A stretch of 64,000 nt of DNA from a bacterium (GCA_016124195.1 WGOE01000006.1:124001-188000), one strand, 5' to 3'; numbered from the stretch's first letter, positions 26,978-34,345 are shown. The notes: a model not told the origin generated them from the sequence alone. Numbers and translations are program-made.

Positions 26978-27559
26978 ATGCCCAAGCTTGGAATGGAACC
27001 GATACGAAGGGAAGCCCTGGTAAAAGCCACGATCTTCGAGATCGGGCAGACCGGGTCGCTTGACGTTACGGTTAGCCAGATCGCCAAGCGGGCGGGCATG
27101 TCGAGCGCGCTGGCGCATCATTACTTCGGCTCCAAGGAGGAAATGTTCCTCGCGGCCATGCGCCACGTGATGACGATCTACGGCGCCGAGGTGCGCGGGG
27201 CGCTGTGCCTGGCGCAAAGCCCGCTGGAGCGAATCGAGGCGATCCTTGCCGCCTCGTTCAGTGCGGCCAACTTTCGCCGCGAGGCGGTGGGGGCCTGGCT
27301 GAACTTCTGGGTTCTGGCGCAAAGCGTGCCAGAGGCCAAGCGGCTGCTGGCGGTCTATCAGCGCCGGCTGCGGTCCAACCTTCTGGTTGGGCTGCGTCCC
27401 CTGGCGGGGGAGGAGGCAGAGGCGATCGCCACGGGTTTGGGCGCACTGATCGACGGCCTCTATCTGCGCGAAGTGTTGAAATCCGGGCCGCCCGATTCCG
27501 GGGCCGCTGTCTCGGTGGCCAGGGCCTATCTGGCGGCTCAATTGCGCGAAAAAGTCTGA
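26978..27559 (+). CDS. betI: TetR-family choline-responsive repressor BetI
   Basis: 193 residues, the BetI length. The N-terminal helix-turn-helix reads VTVSQIAKRAGMSSALAHHYFGSKEEMF (in parts, about 28-55) and is close to the BetI consensus. The C-terminal half contains GAWLNFWVLAQSVPEAKRL, the BetI choline-sensing helix region. BetI represses bet/cho genes until choline binds. The start at 26978 has AGGA 5 bases upstream. It is divergent from choXWV and followed after 104 bases by betA. Confidence 0.9.
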   Translation: MPKLGMEPIRREALVKATIFEIGQTGSLDVTVSQIAKRAGMSSALAHHYFGSKEEMFLAAMRHVMTIYGAEVRGALCLAQSPLERIEAILAASFSAANFRREAVGAWLNFWVLAQSVPEAKRLLAVYQRRLRSNLLVGLRPLAGEEAEAIATGLGALIDGLYLREVLKSGPPDSGAAVSVARAYLAAQLREKV

Positions 27560-27663
27560 ACATGCCCGCCTGAGTGCGGCTTCAGCGTCCCGGCGGCGCG
27601 GGACAAGGGGGCGATCGGGCCCGGAACCAAAGGAAAGAGGCGCATCTGCGGGTGCGGTACAGG

Positions 27664-29316
27664 ATGCAGGCGGATTATGTGATCGTGGGTTCGGGTTCGG
27701 CAGGGTCTGCCCTGGCCTATCGGCTGGGCGAGGCCGGTCAGCGCGTGATCGTGATCGAGGCGGGCGGCACCGATGTCGGCCCCTTTATCCAGATGCCCGC
27801 GGCGCTGTCCTATCCGATGAACATGGCCCGCTATGACTGGGGCTTTCATTCCGAACCCGAACCGCATCTGGGCGGCCGCGTCCTGGCCACGCCGCGGGGC
27901 AGGGTGATCGGCGGATCGTCCTCGATCAACGGCATGGTCTATGTCCGCGGCCATGCCCGCGATTTCGACACCTGGGAAGAGATGGGCGCGCAGGGCTGGT
28001 CCTATGCCGATGTGCTGCCCTATTTCAAACGGATGGAGAATTGGCACGGCTCTGAAACGCCATCGGATTTTCGCGGCACAGACGGGCCGTTGCACATCAC
28101 CCGCGGCCCGCGCGACAACCCGCTGTTCAATGCCTTCATCGAGGCCGGGCGTCAGGCCGGCTACAACGTGACCCAGGATTACAACGGCGAGGCGCAGGAA
28201 GGCTTCGGCGCGATGGAGGCCACGATCTGGCAGGGCCGGCGCTGGTCTACCGCCAATGCCTACCTCAAACCGGCGCTGAAGGCGGGCAAGGTGCATCTGG
28301 TCCATGGTCTGGCCCGCAAGGTCCTGATCGAGAACGGCCGCGCCGTTGGGGTCGAGATCACCCGGGGCGACAAGGTCCAGGTGGTCCGCGCGGCCAAGGA
28401 GGTGATTCTGGCGGCTTCCACCATCAACACGCCCAAGATCCTGATGCATTCGGGCATCGGTCCCGCGGCCCATCTGGCCGGGATGGGGATTCCGGTTCTG
28501 GCCGACCGCCCCGGCGTCGGCGCCAATCTGCAGGACCATCTTGAGCTTTACCTGCAATTCGCCGCCTCGCAGCCGATCACCCTGTACAAATACTGGAACC
28601 TGTGGGGCAAGGCGCTGATCGGCGCGCAGTGGCTTTTCACTGGCAAGGGGCTGGGTGCGTCGAACCAGTTCGAAAGCTGCGGCTTCATCCGGTCGAAAGC
28701 CGGGGTTGAATATCCCGACATCCAGTACCACTTCCTGCCGATCGCCGTGCGCTATGACGGCAAGGCCTCGGCGCATGGCCATGGCTTTCAGGTCCATACC
28801 GGGCCGATGCGGTCGAAATCGCGCGGGTCCGTCACGCTGCGCTCGCCCGATCCGCGCGATGCGCCGAAGATCCTGTTCAACTACATGTCCGACCCCACCG
28901 ATTGGGAGGATTTCCGCACCACCATCCGCCTGACCCGCGAGATCTTTGCCCAGACGGCGATGACGCCGTTCGTGAAGGGAGAAATCCAGCCCGGGGCCGC
29001 CGTGCAATCGGATGCCGAGCTTGACGACTTCATCCGCGCCCATGTGGAAAGCGCCTATCACCCCTGCGGCACCTGCCGGATGGGGGCGCGCCATGATCCC
29101 ATGGCCGTGGTGGATCCGGAACTGCGGGTGATCGGGGTCGATGCGCTGCGGGTGGTGGACAGTTCGGTCTTTCCGCAGGTGACCAATGGCAACCTGAACG
29201 GGCCCTCGATCATGACCGGAGAGAAGGCGGCCGATCACATCCTGGGCAGGGGCATGCTGGCACGGTCAAACCAGATGCCCTGGATCAACCCGAACTGGCG
29301 CGTCTCGCAGCGCTAG
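27664..29316 (+). CDS. betA: Choline dehydrogenase (GMC oxidoreductase)
   Basis: 550 residues. BetA oxidises choline to betaine aldehyde, and more slowly on to betaine, with FAD at the membrane. The FAD-binding [13 protein letters not shown] is at residues 9-21; GMC signatures [14 protein letters not shown] and the second signature after [17 protein letters not shown] are present; the catalytic histidine region is near [10 protein letters not shown], and the C-terminal [19 protein letters not shown] is typical of BetA. No betB lies between betI and betA, unlike the usual order. The stop overlaps the convergent SRPBCC gene in a shared CTAG. Confidence 0.94.
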   Translation: MQADYVIVGSGSAGSALAYRLGEAGQRVIVIEAGGTDVGPFIQMPAALSYPMNMARYDWGFHSEPEPHLGGRVLATPRGRVIGGSSSINGMVYVRGHARDFDTWEEMGAQGWSYADVLPYFKRMENWHGSETPSDFRGTDGPLHITRGPRDNPLFNAFIEAGRQAGYNVTQDYNGEAQEGFGAMEATIWQGRRWSTANAYLKPALKAGKVHLVHGLARKVLIENGRAVGVEITRGDKVQVVRAAKEVILAASTINTPKILMHSGIGPAAHLAGMGIPVLADRPGVGANLQDHLELYLQFAASQPITLYKYWNLWGKALIGAQWLFTGKGLGASNQFESCGFIRSKAGVEYPDIQYHFLPIAVRYDGKASAHGHGFQVHTGPMRSKSRGSVTLRSPDPRDAPKILFNYMSDPTDWEDFRTTIRLTREIFAQTAMTPFVKGEIQPGAAVQSDAELDDFIRAHVESAYHPCGTCRMGARHDPMAVVDPELRVIGVDALRVVDSSVFPQVTNGNLNGPSIMTGEKAADHILGRGMLARSNQMPWINPNWRVSQR

Positions 29317-29759
29317 GCCTGCGCCTCGGCCTGCAGGCGCAGACGGTCGAACAGGTTGCGCAGGATCGTGCCGACCTGGGCGCCGCGCTCTTCGATCAGG
29401 CGCGAGGTCAGGCCGTGCGCCTCGAGCCTTCCGGTCCAGTTGAGCGCGGCCTGCCCCGAGGAGGCCGGCTGCGGGATCAGGTCCAACAGCACGCTGGCCC
29501 GCCCGGCAATCAGATGCCCGGCGTTGAGCTCCATCGTGTAGCCCTCTGCATCGGGCTTTTTCGTCACGGTCAGGTCGCCCGCCATCTTGAGGTTGATCGG
29601 ACCGACCTTGCGCTGGATGTTGAAGGCAATGGTATCGCCGGTCTTGGCCCCGACAAGGCAACCTTCCGGAACCATGAGGCGCAAGGCGGCGGGGTCTGAC
29701 AGCAACTCCACCACCTTTTCCGGCGGGCAGTTCGTTGGCATGGTCCCGTCCAGCTGCAT
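29313..29759 (-). CDS. CoxG-like SRPBCC-family protein
   Basis: 148 residues. The CO-dehydrogenase-subunit-G fold is suggested by [20 protein letters not shown], the cluster [10 protein letters not shown] and the central [18 protein letters not shown]. CoxG proteins anchor or mature molybdenum hydroxylases, but no cox or xdh gene is in this window, so a general lipid- or cofactor-binding role is equally possible. The start at 29759 is set by AAGGAG 6 bases upstream. The stop codon shares CTAG with the betA stop. Confidence 0.8.
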   Translation of the reverse strand: MQLDGTMPTNCPPEKVVELLSDPAALRLMVPEGCLVGAKTGDTIAFNIQRKVGPINLKMAGDLTVTKKPDAEGYTMELNAGHLIAGRASVLLDLIPQPASSGQAALNWTGRLEAHGLTSRLIEERGAQVGTILRNLFDRLRLQAEAQA

Positions 29760-30072
29760 GAAGCGCTCCTTGATCCAGATGGTCTTTGTTAGCCAACCCG
29801 CTTTGCACAAGCAAGCCATGGCCGGCAACCGCATGCGGTGGATCGAAGGGACGGATGCGCCACATTTGGCTTTGCGCGGCCCTGCGGCGCATCTATGTTG
29901 TGGGCAGGGTCCGTCATAGGGGCCAGGCAAGAGGCGGCCATGGACAATCTGCAGCGGATGAAAGGTCGACGCGGGGAGCCGATCGTCCGTGGCCAGTGGG
30001 TGCCTGTGCGCCATCGGTCTGCCCAATCGGTCGAGAGCCACCCTGATTTTTCGCCGCAACTTTGAGGATGCG

Positions 30073-30471
30073 ATGCTTTTGCACCGTCTTGCCCTGCTTG
30101 GACTGATCCTGCCTTCGCCCGCTTTGTGCGCCGATGGCATCGACTTGCCCTCGGGGCAGCACGTCACACTGATCGAGGTGCTGAACAATGTGCCCGGCAG
30201 CGACGGGCTCGCGATCCGCTACCGCTTTCTGGCGCCTCAGATCGCCCGGGACGGCGGCACGATCGACGGTGAGACGGCGGGCCACGATATGGACTGGTTG
30301 TGCAACACCTATGTCCTGCCGCGCCTGCCCACCAACGGCCCGCAACCGAACGAGATCATCATCTCGATGTCCGACAAGGATGTGCCCTTTGGCGAAGATC
30401 ACCCGGAGGCCACACAATTCTTCAATTCTTACGCCATCACCGATGGCGCCTGCGAGTGGGAGATGTATTGA
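30073..30471 (+). CDS. Secreted protein of unknown function (possible DUF6497)
   Basis: 132 residues with a clear signal peptide (MLLHRLALLGLILPSPALCA). The mature part is acidic with DMDWLCNTYVLPRLP, an IIISMSDKDVPFGE segment and a terminal CEWEMY; the two cysteines could form one disulfide. The pattern resembles a Rhodobacterales-restricted periplasmic family that I believe is DUF6497, but this is from memory. GAGG lies 5 bases before the ATG. It is followed after 69 bases by another small gene. Confidence 0.7.
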   Translation: MLLHRLALLGLILPSPALCADGIDLPSGQHVTLIEVLNNVPGSDGLAIRYRFLAPQIARDGGTIDGETAGHDMDWLCNTYVLPRLPTNGPQPNEIIISMSDKDVPFGEDHPEATQFFNSYAITDGACEWEMY

Positions 30472-30540
30472 CGTGCCGTCCGATCTTGCTGCGAACCGAA
30501 AGGCTGCCATGCAACCCACCTTGCCCGAAACGATGCGCCC

Positions 30541-30933
30541 ATGCTGAAGCACCGCGGTTTTCCCGGTCGCCTGCCCGGCACCGATTTTCAGTTCACGATC
30601 CGGCGTGCCAACGTGAAGGAAGGGCCGACCAAGCTGGTCAAGCGTGAAAGGTTCCGCGACCGCAAGACCGCCGACCGCGCGGCCGACGCCGGATTCATGG
30701 CCGCGCTCTGGCAGTATTTCGGTGAGGAGCCGTTCGAGCGCGGCAATCTGGATGCCGGCCGCCTGTCCTGGCTTTTCGGGCGCGAAGTGGTGCCGGCCGA
30801 GGATCCTTTCGACCCGGCAAGCTATGAGGCGCTCTTGCGCATTGACGTGGCGCGCGCCCGTCAGGCTTTTCCCGAGGTCTTTGCCGAAGACGCGCCCGAT
30901 GCCCTGGGCGAGGATGACGACTGGGAGGATTAG
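30541..30933 (+). CDS. Hypothetical cytoplasmic protein (130 aa)
   Basis: No family recognised. The N-terminal 45 residues are basic (HRGFPGRLPGTDFQFTIRR then KLVKRERFRDRK), the rest is acidic, ending in a run of Asp/Glu/Trp. No signal peptide or membrane segment. A clear ribosome binding site was not found, so the exact start is uncertain. Confidence 0.6.
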   Translation: MLKHRGFPGRLPGTDFQFTIRRANVKEGPTKLVKRERFRDRKTADRAADAGFMAALWQYFGEEPFERGNLDAGRLSWLFGREVVPAEDPFDPASYEALLRIDVARARQAFPEVFAEDAPDALGEDDDWED

Positions 30934-31275
30934 GGCGTCGGATCAAGGGAGCCGCTTCGGCACAGTCCCGCGCAAGCCCTTGGCATTTCGGCTGAAAACA
31001 GCGCAGCCGCGCCAGGAGGCGGCTTTGGGGTTTGAAACCCGGGGCCGGATGTCCCACTTTGGAATGCGGGCGGCGGTTTGCTGAACCGGCGCCCGCATTC
31101 GTCAAGACTGTTACCCCTTCCCTTCCCCTATGGCTCGACCCGGTGCGGGTCGGGCCTTTTTTCGGGAGGGACCCGCGTGTGCGGAACCTTGCCAGTGCCG
31201 CAAAACACCCTTTGCCAAAGCTGCGAAAACCGCAGACTCTGTGGTCATAATAACCTTTGAACGAGGCAGTTCGAC
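30934..31275. other. Intergenic region with a long hairpin and an intrinsic terminator
   Basis: No protein gene is supported here. A 17-bp stem with one mismatch (arms 31062-31078 and 31084-31100, 5-base loop) is followed by a separate intrinsic terminator at 31136-31162. Together they could end an unannotated small RNA of roughly 100-200 nt on the plus strand or the upstream gene's transcript. CATAAT at 31246-31251 is a -10-like element for the lipoprotein gene. Confidence 0.5.
31136..31162 (+). terminator. Intrinsic terminator
   Basis: CGACCCG and CGGGTCG (31136-31142, 31146-31152) with a GTG loop, then GGCC and six T residues. It is a good Rho-independent terminator about 200 bases after the nearest plus-strand stop, leaving room for an sRNA. 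Confidence 0.75.
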
Positions 31276-31482
31276 ATGTACAAATCTCTGGTAATTCTGG
31301 CTTTCCTGTCTGCGACGGCCTTGGCCGGCTGCTCTGGCCGCGGGGTCAGTGCCAACTGCGCCGGACTTGGCGTCGTGGGCGGCACGGCGGTCGGTGCGGC
31401 CACGCATAACGATCTGGCCACCAGCGCCATCGCCGGCGGCGTGCTGGGCGCCATAGCGGGCGATCAGGGCCTGTGCCGCTGA
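31276..31482 (+). CDS. Small lipoprotein with glycine-zipper-like segment
   Basis: 68 residues. The signal peptide ends in the lipobox LAGC (cysteine at position 19), so the mature protein is about 50 residues attached to a membrane. GLGVVGGTAVGAATHN and SAIAGGVLGAIAGDQG form glycine-zipper-type repeats like those of small outer-membrane lipoproteins. Function unknown. A 13-bp perfect hairpin follows 37 bases after the stop. Confidence 0.8.
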   Translation: MYKSLVILAFLSATALAGCSGRGVSANCAGLGVVGGTAVGAATHNDLATSAIAGGVLGAIAGDQGLCR

Positions 31483-31519
31483 TCCGGCCGCGTGCCAGTC
31501 AAGACCTGACCTGACATCG

Positions 31520-31548
31520 CTCCATCCGGGCTTGCAGCCCGGATGGAG
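31520..31548. terminator. 13-bp perfect hairpin between lipoprotein gene and sRNA array
   Basis: CTCCATCCGGGCT (31520-31532), loop TGC, and its exact complement (31536-31548). No T-run follows on either strand. It may protect the lipoprotein mRNA 3' end or back up the sRNA array terminator. Confidence 0.5.
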
Positions 31549-31601
31549 GGGTCAAGGCCATCAATCTGTTTACGCACCCCGAATGACACGAACCAAACGA
31601 C

Positions 31602-31628
31602 AAAGGCCCGCTGTGGAAGCGGGCCTTT
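31602..31628 (-). terminator. Terminator of the sRNA array transcript
   Basis: AAAGGCCCGC and its exact complement (31619-31628, 31602-31611 in minus-strand order) with a 7-base loop. The T-run is short on the minus strand (three T, then GTCGTTT), so termination may be leaky or the hairpin may mainly block exonucleases. Confidence 0.7.
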
Positions 31629-31717
31629 TCGTCATGGTGAAGGGAGGTGCGGCAACCTCAGGGAGGAGGTTGAGGTTGCCGCTGGTCCGCAGGCCCAGGG
31701 AGGAGGAGGGGCCCGTC
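31602..31717 (-). ncRNA. CcsR-like sRNA unit 6 with array terminator
   Basis: Hairpin k (31709-31715/31690-31696, 7 bp, one G.U) and hairpin l (31671-31682/31649-31660, 12 bp perfect) are followed by a 10-bp terminator hairpin at 31602-31628 that ends the whole transcript. Confidence 0.78.
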
Positions 31718-31727
31718 GTACACCGCA

Positions 31728-31812
31728 GGGGCCGCATGGCCCCGAATTCCGCGACGACACCGGGAGGAGGAGGTGCCGCCGCAATCGCCTTGGCCCGGGA
31801 GGAGGGCGCCGG
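31728..31812 (-). ncRNA. CcsR-like sRNA unit 5
   Basis: Hairpin i around 31797-31805 has only a 4-bp stem that partly sequesters the motif; hairpin j (31772-31782/31751-31761) is 11 bp with two G.U pairs. The closing stem is 6 bp at 31728-31743. Confidence 0.72.
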
Positions 31813-31820
31813 CTATCTCT

Positions 31821-31915
31821 GGGCCGCTTGGCCCGAATGGAAGTGCGGCGACCTCAGGGAGGAGGTTGAGGTCGCCGCTGGTCCGCGAGCCCCAGGGAGG
31901 AGGAGGGGGCCCGTC
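31821..31915 (-). ncRNA. CcsR-like sRNA unit 4
   Basis: Hairpin g (31906-31913/31886-31893, 8 bp, one G.U) and hairpin h (31867-31878/31845-31856, 12 bp perfect) both present CCUCCUCCC; a 5-bp GC stem at 31821-31834 closes the unit. It is a near copy of unit 6, about 197 bp away, with a compensated base change in the long stem (CAAC/GTTG against CGAC/GTCG). Confidence 0.75.
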
Positions 31916-31926
31916 GTACACCGTTT

Positions 31927-32012
31927 GGGCCGCTTGGCCCGGAATTCCGCGACGACACCGGGAGGAGGAGGTGCCGCCGCTTGTGCCTTCACCCGGGGAG
32001 GAGGTCGGGGTC
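31927..32012 (-). ncRNA. CcsR-like sRNA unit 3
   Basis: Hairpin e around 31996-32004 has a short bulged stem; hairpin f (31970-31980/31949-31959) is 11 bp with two G.U pairs. The closing stem GGGCC/GGCCC at 31927-31940 has a four-base loop. It closely resembles unit 5, about 198 bp away. Confidence 0.75.
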
Positions 32013-32025
32013 CGGCGCAGGTCTT

Positions 32026-32120
32026 CGGGGCAAGGCCCCGTGTCGAGTGGCGGCAACCTCAGGGAGGAGGTTGAGGTTGCCGCCGGTCCGTCAGCCCCGA
32101 GGGAGGAGTTCAGGGCCACC
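32026..32120 (-). ncRNA. CcsR-like sRNA unit 2
   Basis: Hairpin c (32110-32116/32094-32100, 7 bp, one U.G) carries the only variant motif, ACUCCUCCC; hairpin d has a perfect 13-bp stem (32072-32084/32049-32061) with CCUCCUCCC. A 6-bp stem at 32035-32040/32026-32031 closes the unit. It is separated from unit 1 by the longest spacer in the array. Confidence 0.75.
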
Positions 32121-32140
32121 GAAAGTCGTCTTGGTCAGCC

Positions 32141-32247
32141 CGACCGGGATCAGCGCCCCGATCGGCGGTGTAGAAAAGCGACGACGCCAGGGAGGAGGAC
32201 AGCGTCGCCGCACTTGACCAGAACCTGCAGGGAGGAGGTTGCAGGGG
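32141..32247 (-). ncRNA. CcsR-like sRNA unit 1
   Basis: In RNA order, hairpin a (stem 32240-32245/32224-32229, 6 bp perfect) and hairpin b (32202-32211/32178-32187, 10 bp with one G.U) present CCUCCUCCC in their loops; an 8-bp stem at 32157-32164/32141-32148 (one U.G) closes the unit. Its 5' end lies 15 bases beyond the ccaF1-like stop, so it is presumably cut from a joint transcript. The loop sequence is complementary to Shine-Dalgarno sequences. Ends are approximate. Confidence 0.75.
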
Positions 32248-32262
32248 AGGGCAAGATTGATC

Positions 32263-32478
32263 TCAGGCCTTGTAGGCCGCCTCGCGGGCCACTTCGGCGA
32301 TATTGGTGCGGTTCAGGCCAAGGTCCGCCAGATCGCGGTCCGAGAGCGACTGAAGCTCGTAAAGCGTCTGGTTGTAGACGCGGCGACGCTCCACCAGACC
32401 GAAGACCACTTTCACCACGGCGGCGAAACGATCAGAAAAGCTCACCTGGGCGGAGCGGGAAGAGTTCACATATGCCAT
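32263..32478 (-). CDS. ccaF1: DUF1127 small RNA-binding protein, CcaF1-like
   Basis: 71 residues, the same length I recall for R. sphaeroides CcaF1. The C-terminal half is a typical DUF1127 helix pair (VERRRVYNQTLYELQSLSDR, then DLADLGLNRTNIAEVAREAA); the N-terminal half is a short amphipathic stretch. CcaF1 binds RNA and affects maturation and turnover of the CcsR sRNAs encoded downstream, and the same order is seen here. The start at 32478 has GAGG 7 bases upstream. Coexpression from the promoter at 32551-32581 is expected. The name is given from domain, length and context together. Confidence 0.88.
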   Translation of the reverse strand: MAYVNSSRSAQVSFSDRFAAVVKVVFGLVERRRVYNQTLYELQSLSDRDLADLGLNRTNIAEVAREAAYKA

Positions 32479-32550
32479 TTTCAGCCTCACATTCTTTCCT
32501 TGGCGGCGTTGCCCTTGGCCCGTCTGCCCTGGGTCCGTCGCTGTTAGGGC

Positions 32551-32581
32551 AAACATGGGGCAATTGCTGCGACTGCACAAT
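32551..32581 (-). promoter_or_regulatory. Candidate RpoH-type promoter for ccaF1 and the sRNA array
   Basis: On the minus strand ATTGTGC (32581-32575) and CCCCATGTTT (32560-32551) are 14 bases apart, close to the heat-shock sigma pattern CTTG...CCCCAT. The start of transcription would be about 65 bases before the gene. In R. sphaeroides the locus depends on RpoHI/RpoHII, which supports the reading; the -35 match is partial. Confidence 0.45.
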
Positions 32582-32747
32582 CCGCCCAGCGATCATTGCT
32601 GCCATGCAGCATGCGCATGGCTGACGTTCACGAAATCTTTAGATTAATCAAGATATTCGATGAAATTTTGAGCGTTTGGTCAACGCGGCCTTGCCCTTTG
32701 CGCGAAAGCGGAACACCCTGCTGAAGCCTTGGGCAAAGGAGAAAGAC

Positions 32748-33851
32748 ATGTCCCCCTCGCGCGATGACGTTGTAGCCGTGTTGGCCCGGATTGCCACGCC
32801 GGGCGGTGGTACTCTGGTGAGCGATGATTTGATTCGTGCCCTGGCGATCGAGAGCGGAATTGTGCGTTTCGTGATCGAAGCGCCAAATCCGGACGCCGCG
32901 CGGGCGCTGGCGTCGGCGCATCAGGCGGCCGAGGCGGCCTTGAAGGCGATGCCGGGCGTCACAAGCGTTCAGGCCGTGATGACGGCGCATGGGCCCGCGG
33001 TGTCGCGGCCCCAGACGCCACGGCCCGAATCTGGAGGCGAGCCGCCCTCGTTGAAGATCGGCGGCCATCCGACGCCGCATCAGGGCGGGCCGGCGCGCGT
33101 GTCGGGCATCGACCGGATCATCGCCGTAGCCTCTGGCAAGGGGGGGGTGGGCAAATCGACCGTGGCCTCCAACCTCGCCGTGGCGCTGGCGCGGCAGGGG
33201 CGCCGGGTCGGTCTTTTGGATGCCGATATCTATGGCCCCTCGCAGCCGCGGATGATGGGGGTCAGCAAACGTCCAGCCTCGCCCGATGGCAAGACCATAG
33301 AGCCTCTGGTGGCGCATGGCGTGACGATGATGTCGATCGGCCTGATGCTGAAAGAGGACGAGGCGGTGATCTGGCGCGGCCCGATGCTGATGGGGGCGCT
33401 GCAACAATTGATCAACCAGGTGGCCTGGGGCCGGCTGGATGTTCTGGTGATCGACCTGCCGCCGGGCACGGGCGATGTGCAGCTGACCCTGGCGCAGCGG
33501 ACGCATCTGACCGGGGCGCTTGTGGTCTCGACCCCGCAGGACGTGGCGCTTTTGGATGCGCGGAAAGCGCTCGACATGTTCGTCAAGCTCAAGGTGCCGG
33601 TTCTGGGTCTGATCGAGAACATGTCGACCTATATCTGCCCGAACTGTGGCCATGAAGCGCATATCTTCGGCCACGGCGGGGTGGCGGCCGAGGCGTTGAA
33701 GCTGAACCTGCCGTTCCTTGGCGAGTTGCCGCTGAACCTTGAAGTGCGGATGGCGGGCGATGCGGGCACGCCGATTGCGGCGACCGACAGTGCGCTGGCC
33801 GAACCCTATCTTCGGCTGGCACGTCGGCTGATCGACGGCGGCATGGGCTGA
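32748..33851 (+). CDS. mrp: Mrp/ApbC-family iron-sulfur cluster carrier ATPase
   Basis: 367 residues. An N-terminal DUF59/MIP18-like domain (about 1-85) precedes the P-loop NTPase: deviant Walker [33 protein letters not shown], and CxxC in [16 protein letters not shown], which bridges a 4Fe-4S cluster in the dimer. It delivers Fe-S clusters to apoproteins in the cytosol. AAAGGAG lies before the ATG. It is divergent from ccaF1. Confidence 0.94.
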   Translation: MSPSRDDVVAVLARIATPGGGTLVSDDLIRALAIESGIVRFVIEAPNPDAARALASAHQAAEAALKAMPGVTSVQAVMTAHGPAVSRPQTPRPESGGEPPSLKIGGHPTPHQGGPARVSGIDRIIAVASGKGGVGKSTVASNLAVALARQGRRVGLLDADIYGPSQPRMMGVSKRPASPDGKTIEPLVAHGVTMMSIGLMLKEDEAVIWRGPMLMGALQQLINQVAWGRLDVLVIDLPPGTGDVQLTLAQRTHLTGALVVSTPQDVALLDARKALDMFVKLKVPVLGLIENMSTYICPNCGHEAHIFGHGGVAAEALKLNLPFLGELPLNLEVRMAGDAGTPIAATDSALAEPYLRLARRLIDGGMG

Positions 33852-34260
33852 TCGCAGTCGTCGCGCCTGCGGCGGGCGTGCCGGGGGGGGGCGGCTCCGC
33901 CCCCCGGACCCCCTGAGCCGAGAGGCCTTTGCGGCCTCCCGGACCCTCCGCGGCGCCATTCCCCCATGAACTGGACCCGAGACCCGGGAAAGCGTCCCAC
34001 CAAGGCGGGATCCCGCGCCGGATTCGGGCAAGGCGCCGCGGACCCCGGGGTCACGCAGGGCTCGCAGCGGCTCACGCGGGGGTGATTCGGGCGGAATTTC
34101 CGGGAAATCGGTCGATCTGTGCGCCGAACCCGGTCCGCATCGGGCAAAGTTCAGTCTTTCATCGCAGGGCGTTGCAAAATCGCAACGCCCTGCTTTGCTA
34201 AATCTAGCGAGAGAGTTTGTCCAATCCACTACCCATGGATGCCCTGCCGTCGCCTGTGGC
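33852..34260. other. Intergenic region between mrp and the mraZ leader, with two hairpins
   Basis: No gene is supported. A GC-rich stem at 33881-33907 directly after mrp is a likely terminator without T-run. A 12-bp perfect hairpin (arms 34164-34175 and 34182-34193, loop AAAATC) followed by TTTGC could end an unknown plus-strand transcript. The rest holds no recognisable signal. Confidence 0.5.
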
Positions 34261-34271
34261 TTTGCTGTCAA

Positions 34272-34300
34272 GGCTTTCCCGGAAAGTGGAGGGCTTTCCC
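34272..34300. promoter_or_regulatory. Candidate MraZ boxes upstream of the dcw promoter
   Basis: GGCTTTCCC occurs at 34272-34280 and 34292-34300, exactly 20 bp apart. On the minus strand these read as CGGGAAAG and TGGGAAAG. MraZ binds phased TGGGN repeats upstream of its own gene, so the spacing of two helical turns and the place just before the -35 fit autoregulation. Confidence 0.4.
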
Positions 34301-34310
34301 AAGATTGACC

Positions 34311-34339
34311 TTGAAAAGGGCGACCCGCCCGGGCATACA
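34311..34339 (+). promoter_or_regulatory. Candidate promoter of the mraZ leader
   Basis: TTGAAA (34311-34316) and CATACA (34334-34339) are 17 bases apart; shifted variants ATACAT or TACATA are possible -10 boxes. Transcription from about 34346 would give a leader of about 255 bases before mraZ and a terminated RNA of about 210. Confidence 0.45.
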
Positions 34340-34345
34340 TAGTTG

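Larger units (their letters stand above)
31602..32247 (-). repeat. Array of 12 CCTCCTCCC-loop hairpins (six CcsR-like sRNA units)
   Basis: GGGAGGAGG on the plus strand (CCTCCTCCC on minus) occurs at 31661, 31698, 31762, 31797, 31857, 31895, 31960, 31996, 32062, 32190 and 32230, and as GGGAGGAGT at 32101. Each sits in or at a hairpin loop. The copies come in six pairs 35-40 bases apart, and each pair is followed on the minus strand by a motif-free hairpin (the terminator in the last unit). Eight stems contain G.U pairs in minus-strand RNA that would be A.C mismatches on plus, so minus is the RNA strand. The array lies directly downstream of a DUF1127 gene, as the ccsR genes lie downstream of ccaF1 in R. 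sphaeroides. Confidence 0.92.

Noticed and set aside
31602-32247. CRISPR array from the regularly repeated GGGAGGAGG motif
   Set aside because: The repeat is only 9 bases, spacings alternate between about 37 and 60-89, the flanks form stems, and no cas genes are present. The sRNA-array reading explains all of this.
31532-32624. Long plus-strand open frames through the repeat array (31532-32074 and 31773-32624)
   Set aside because: They translate hairpin repeats into low-complexity Arg/Gly/Pro sequence, lack ribosome binding sites, and run antisense to the ccaF1-like gene.
30934-34260. tRNA genes in the intergenic gaps
   Set aside because: No cloverleaf or TTCGA-type T-loop with matching acceptor arms was found in any gap.
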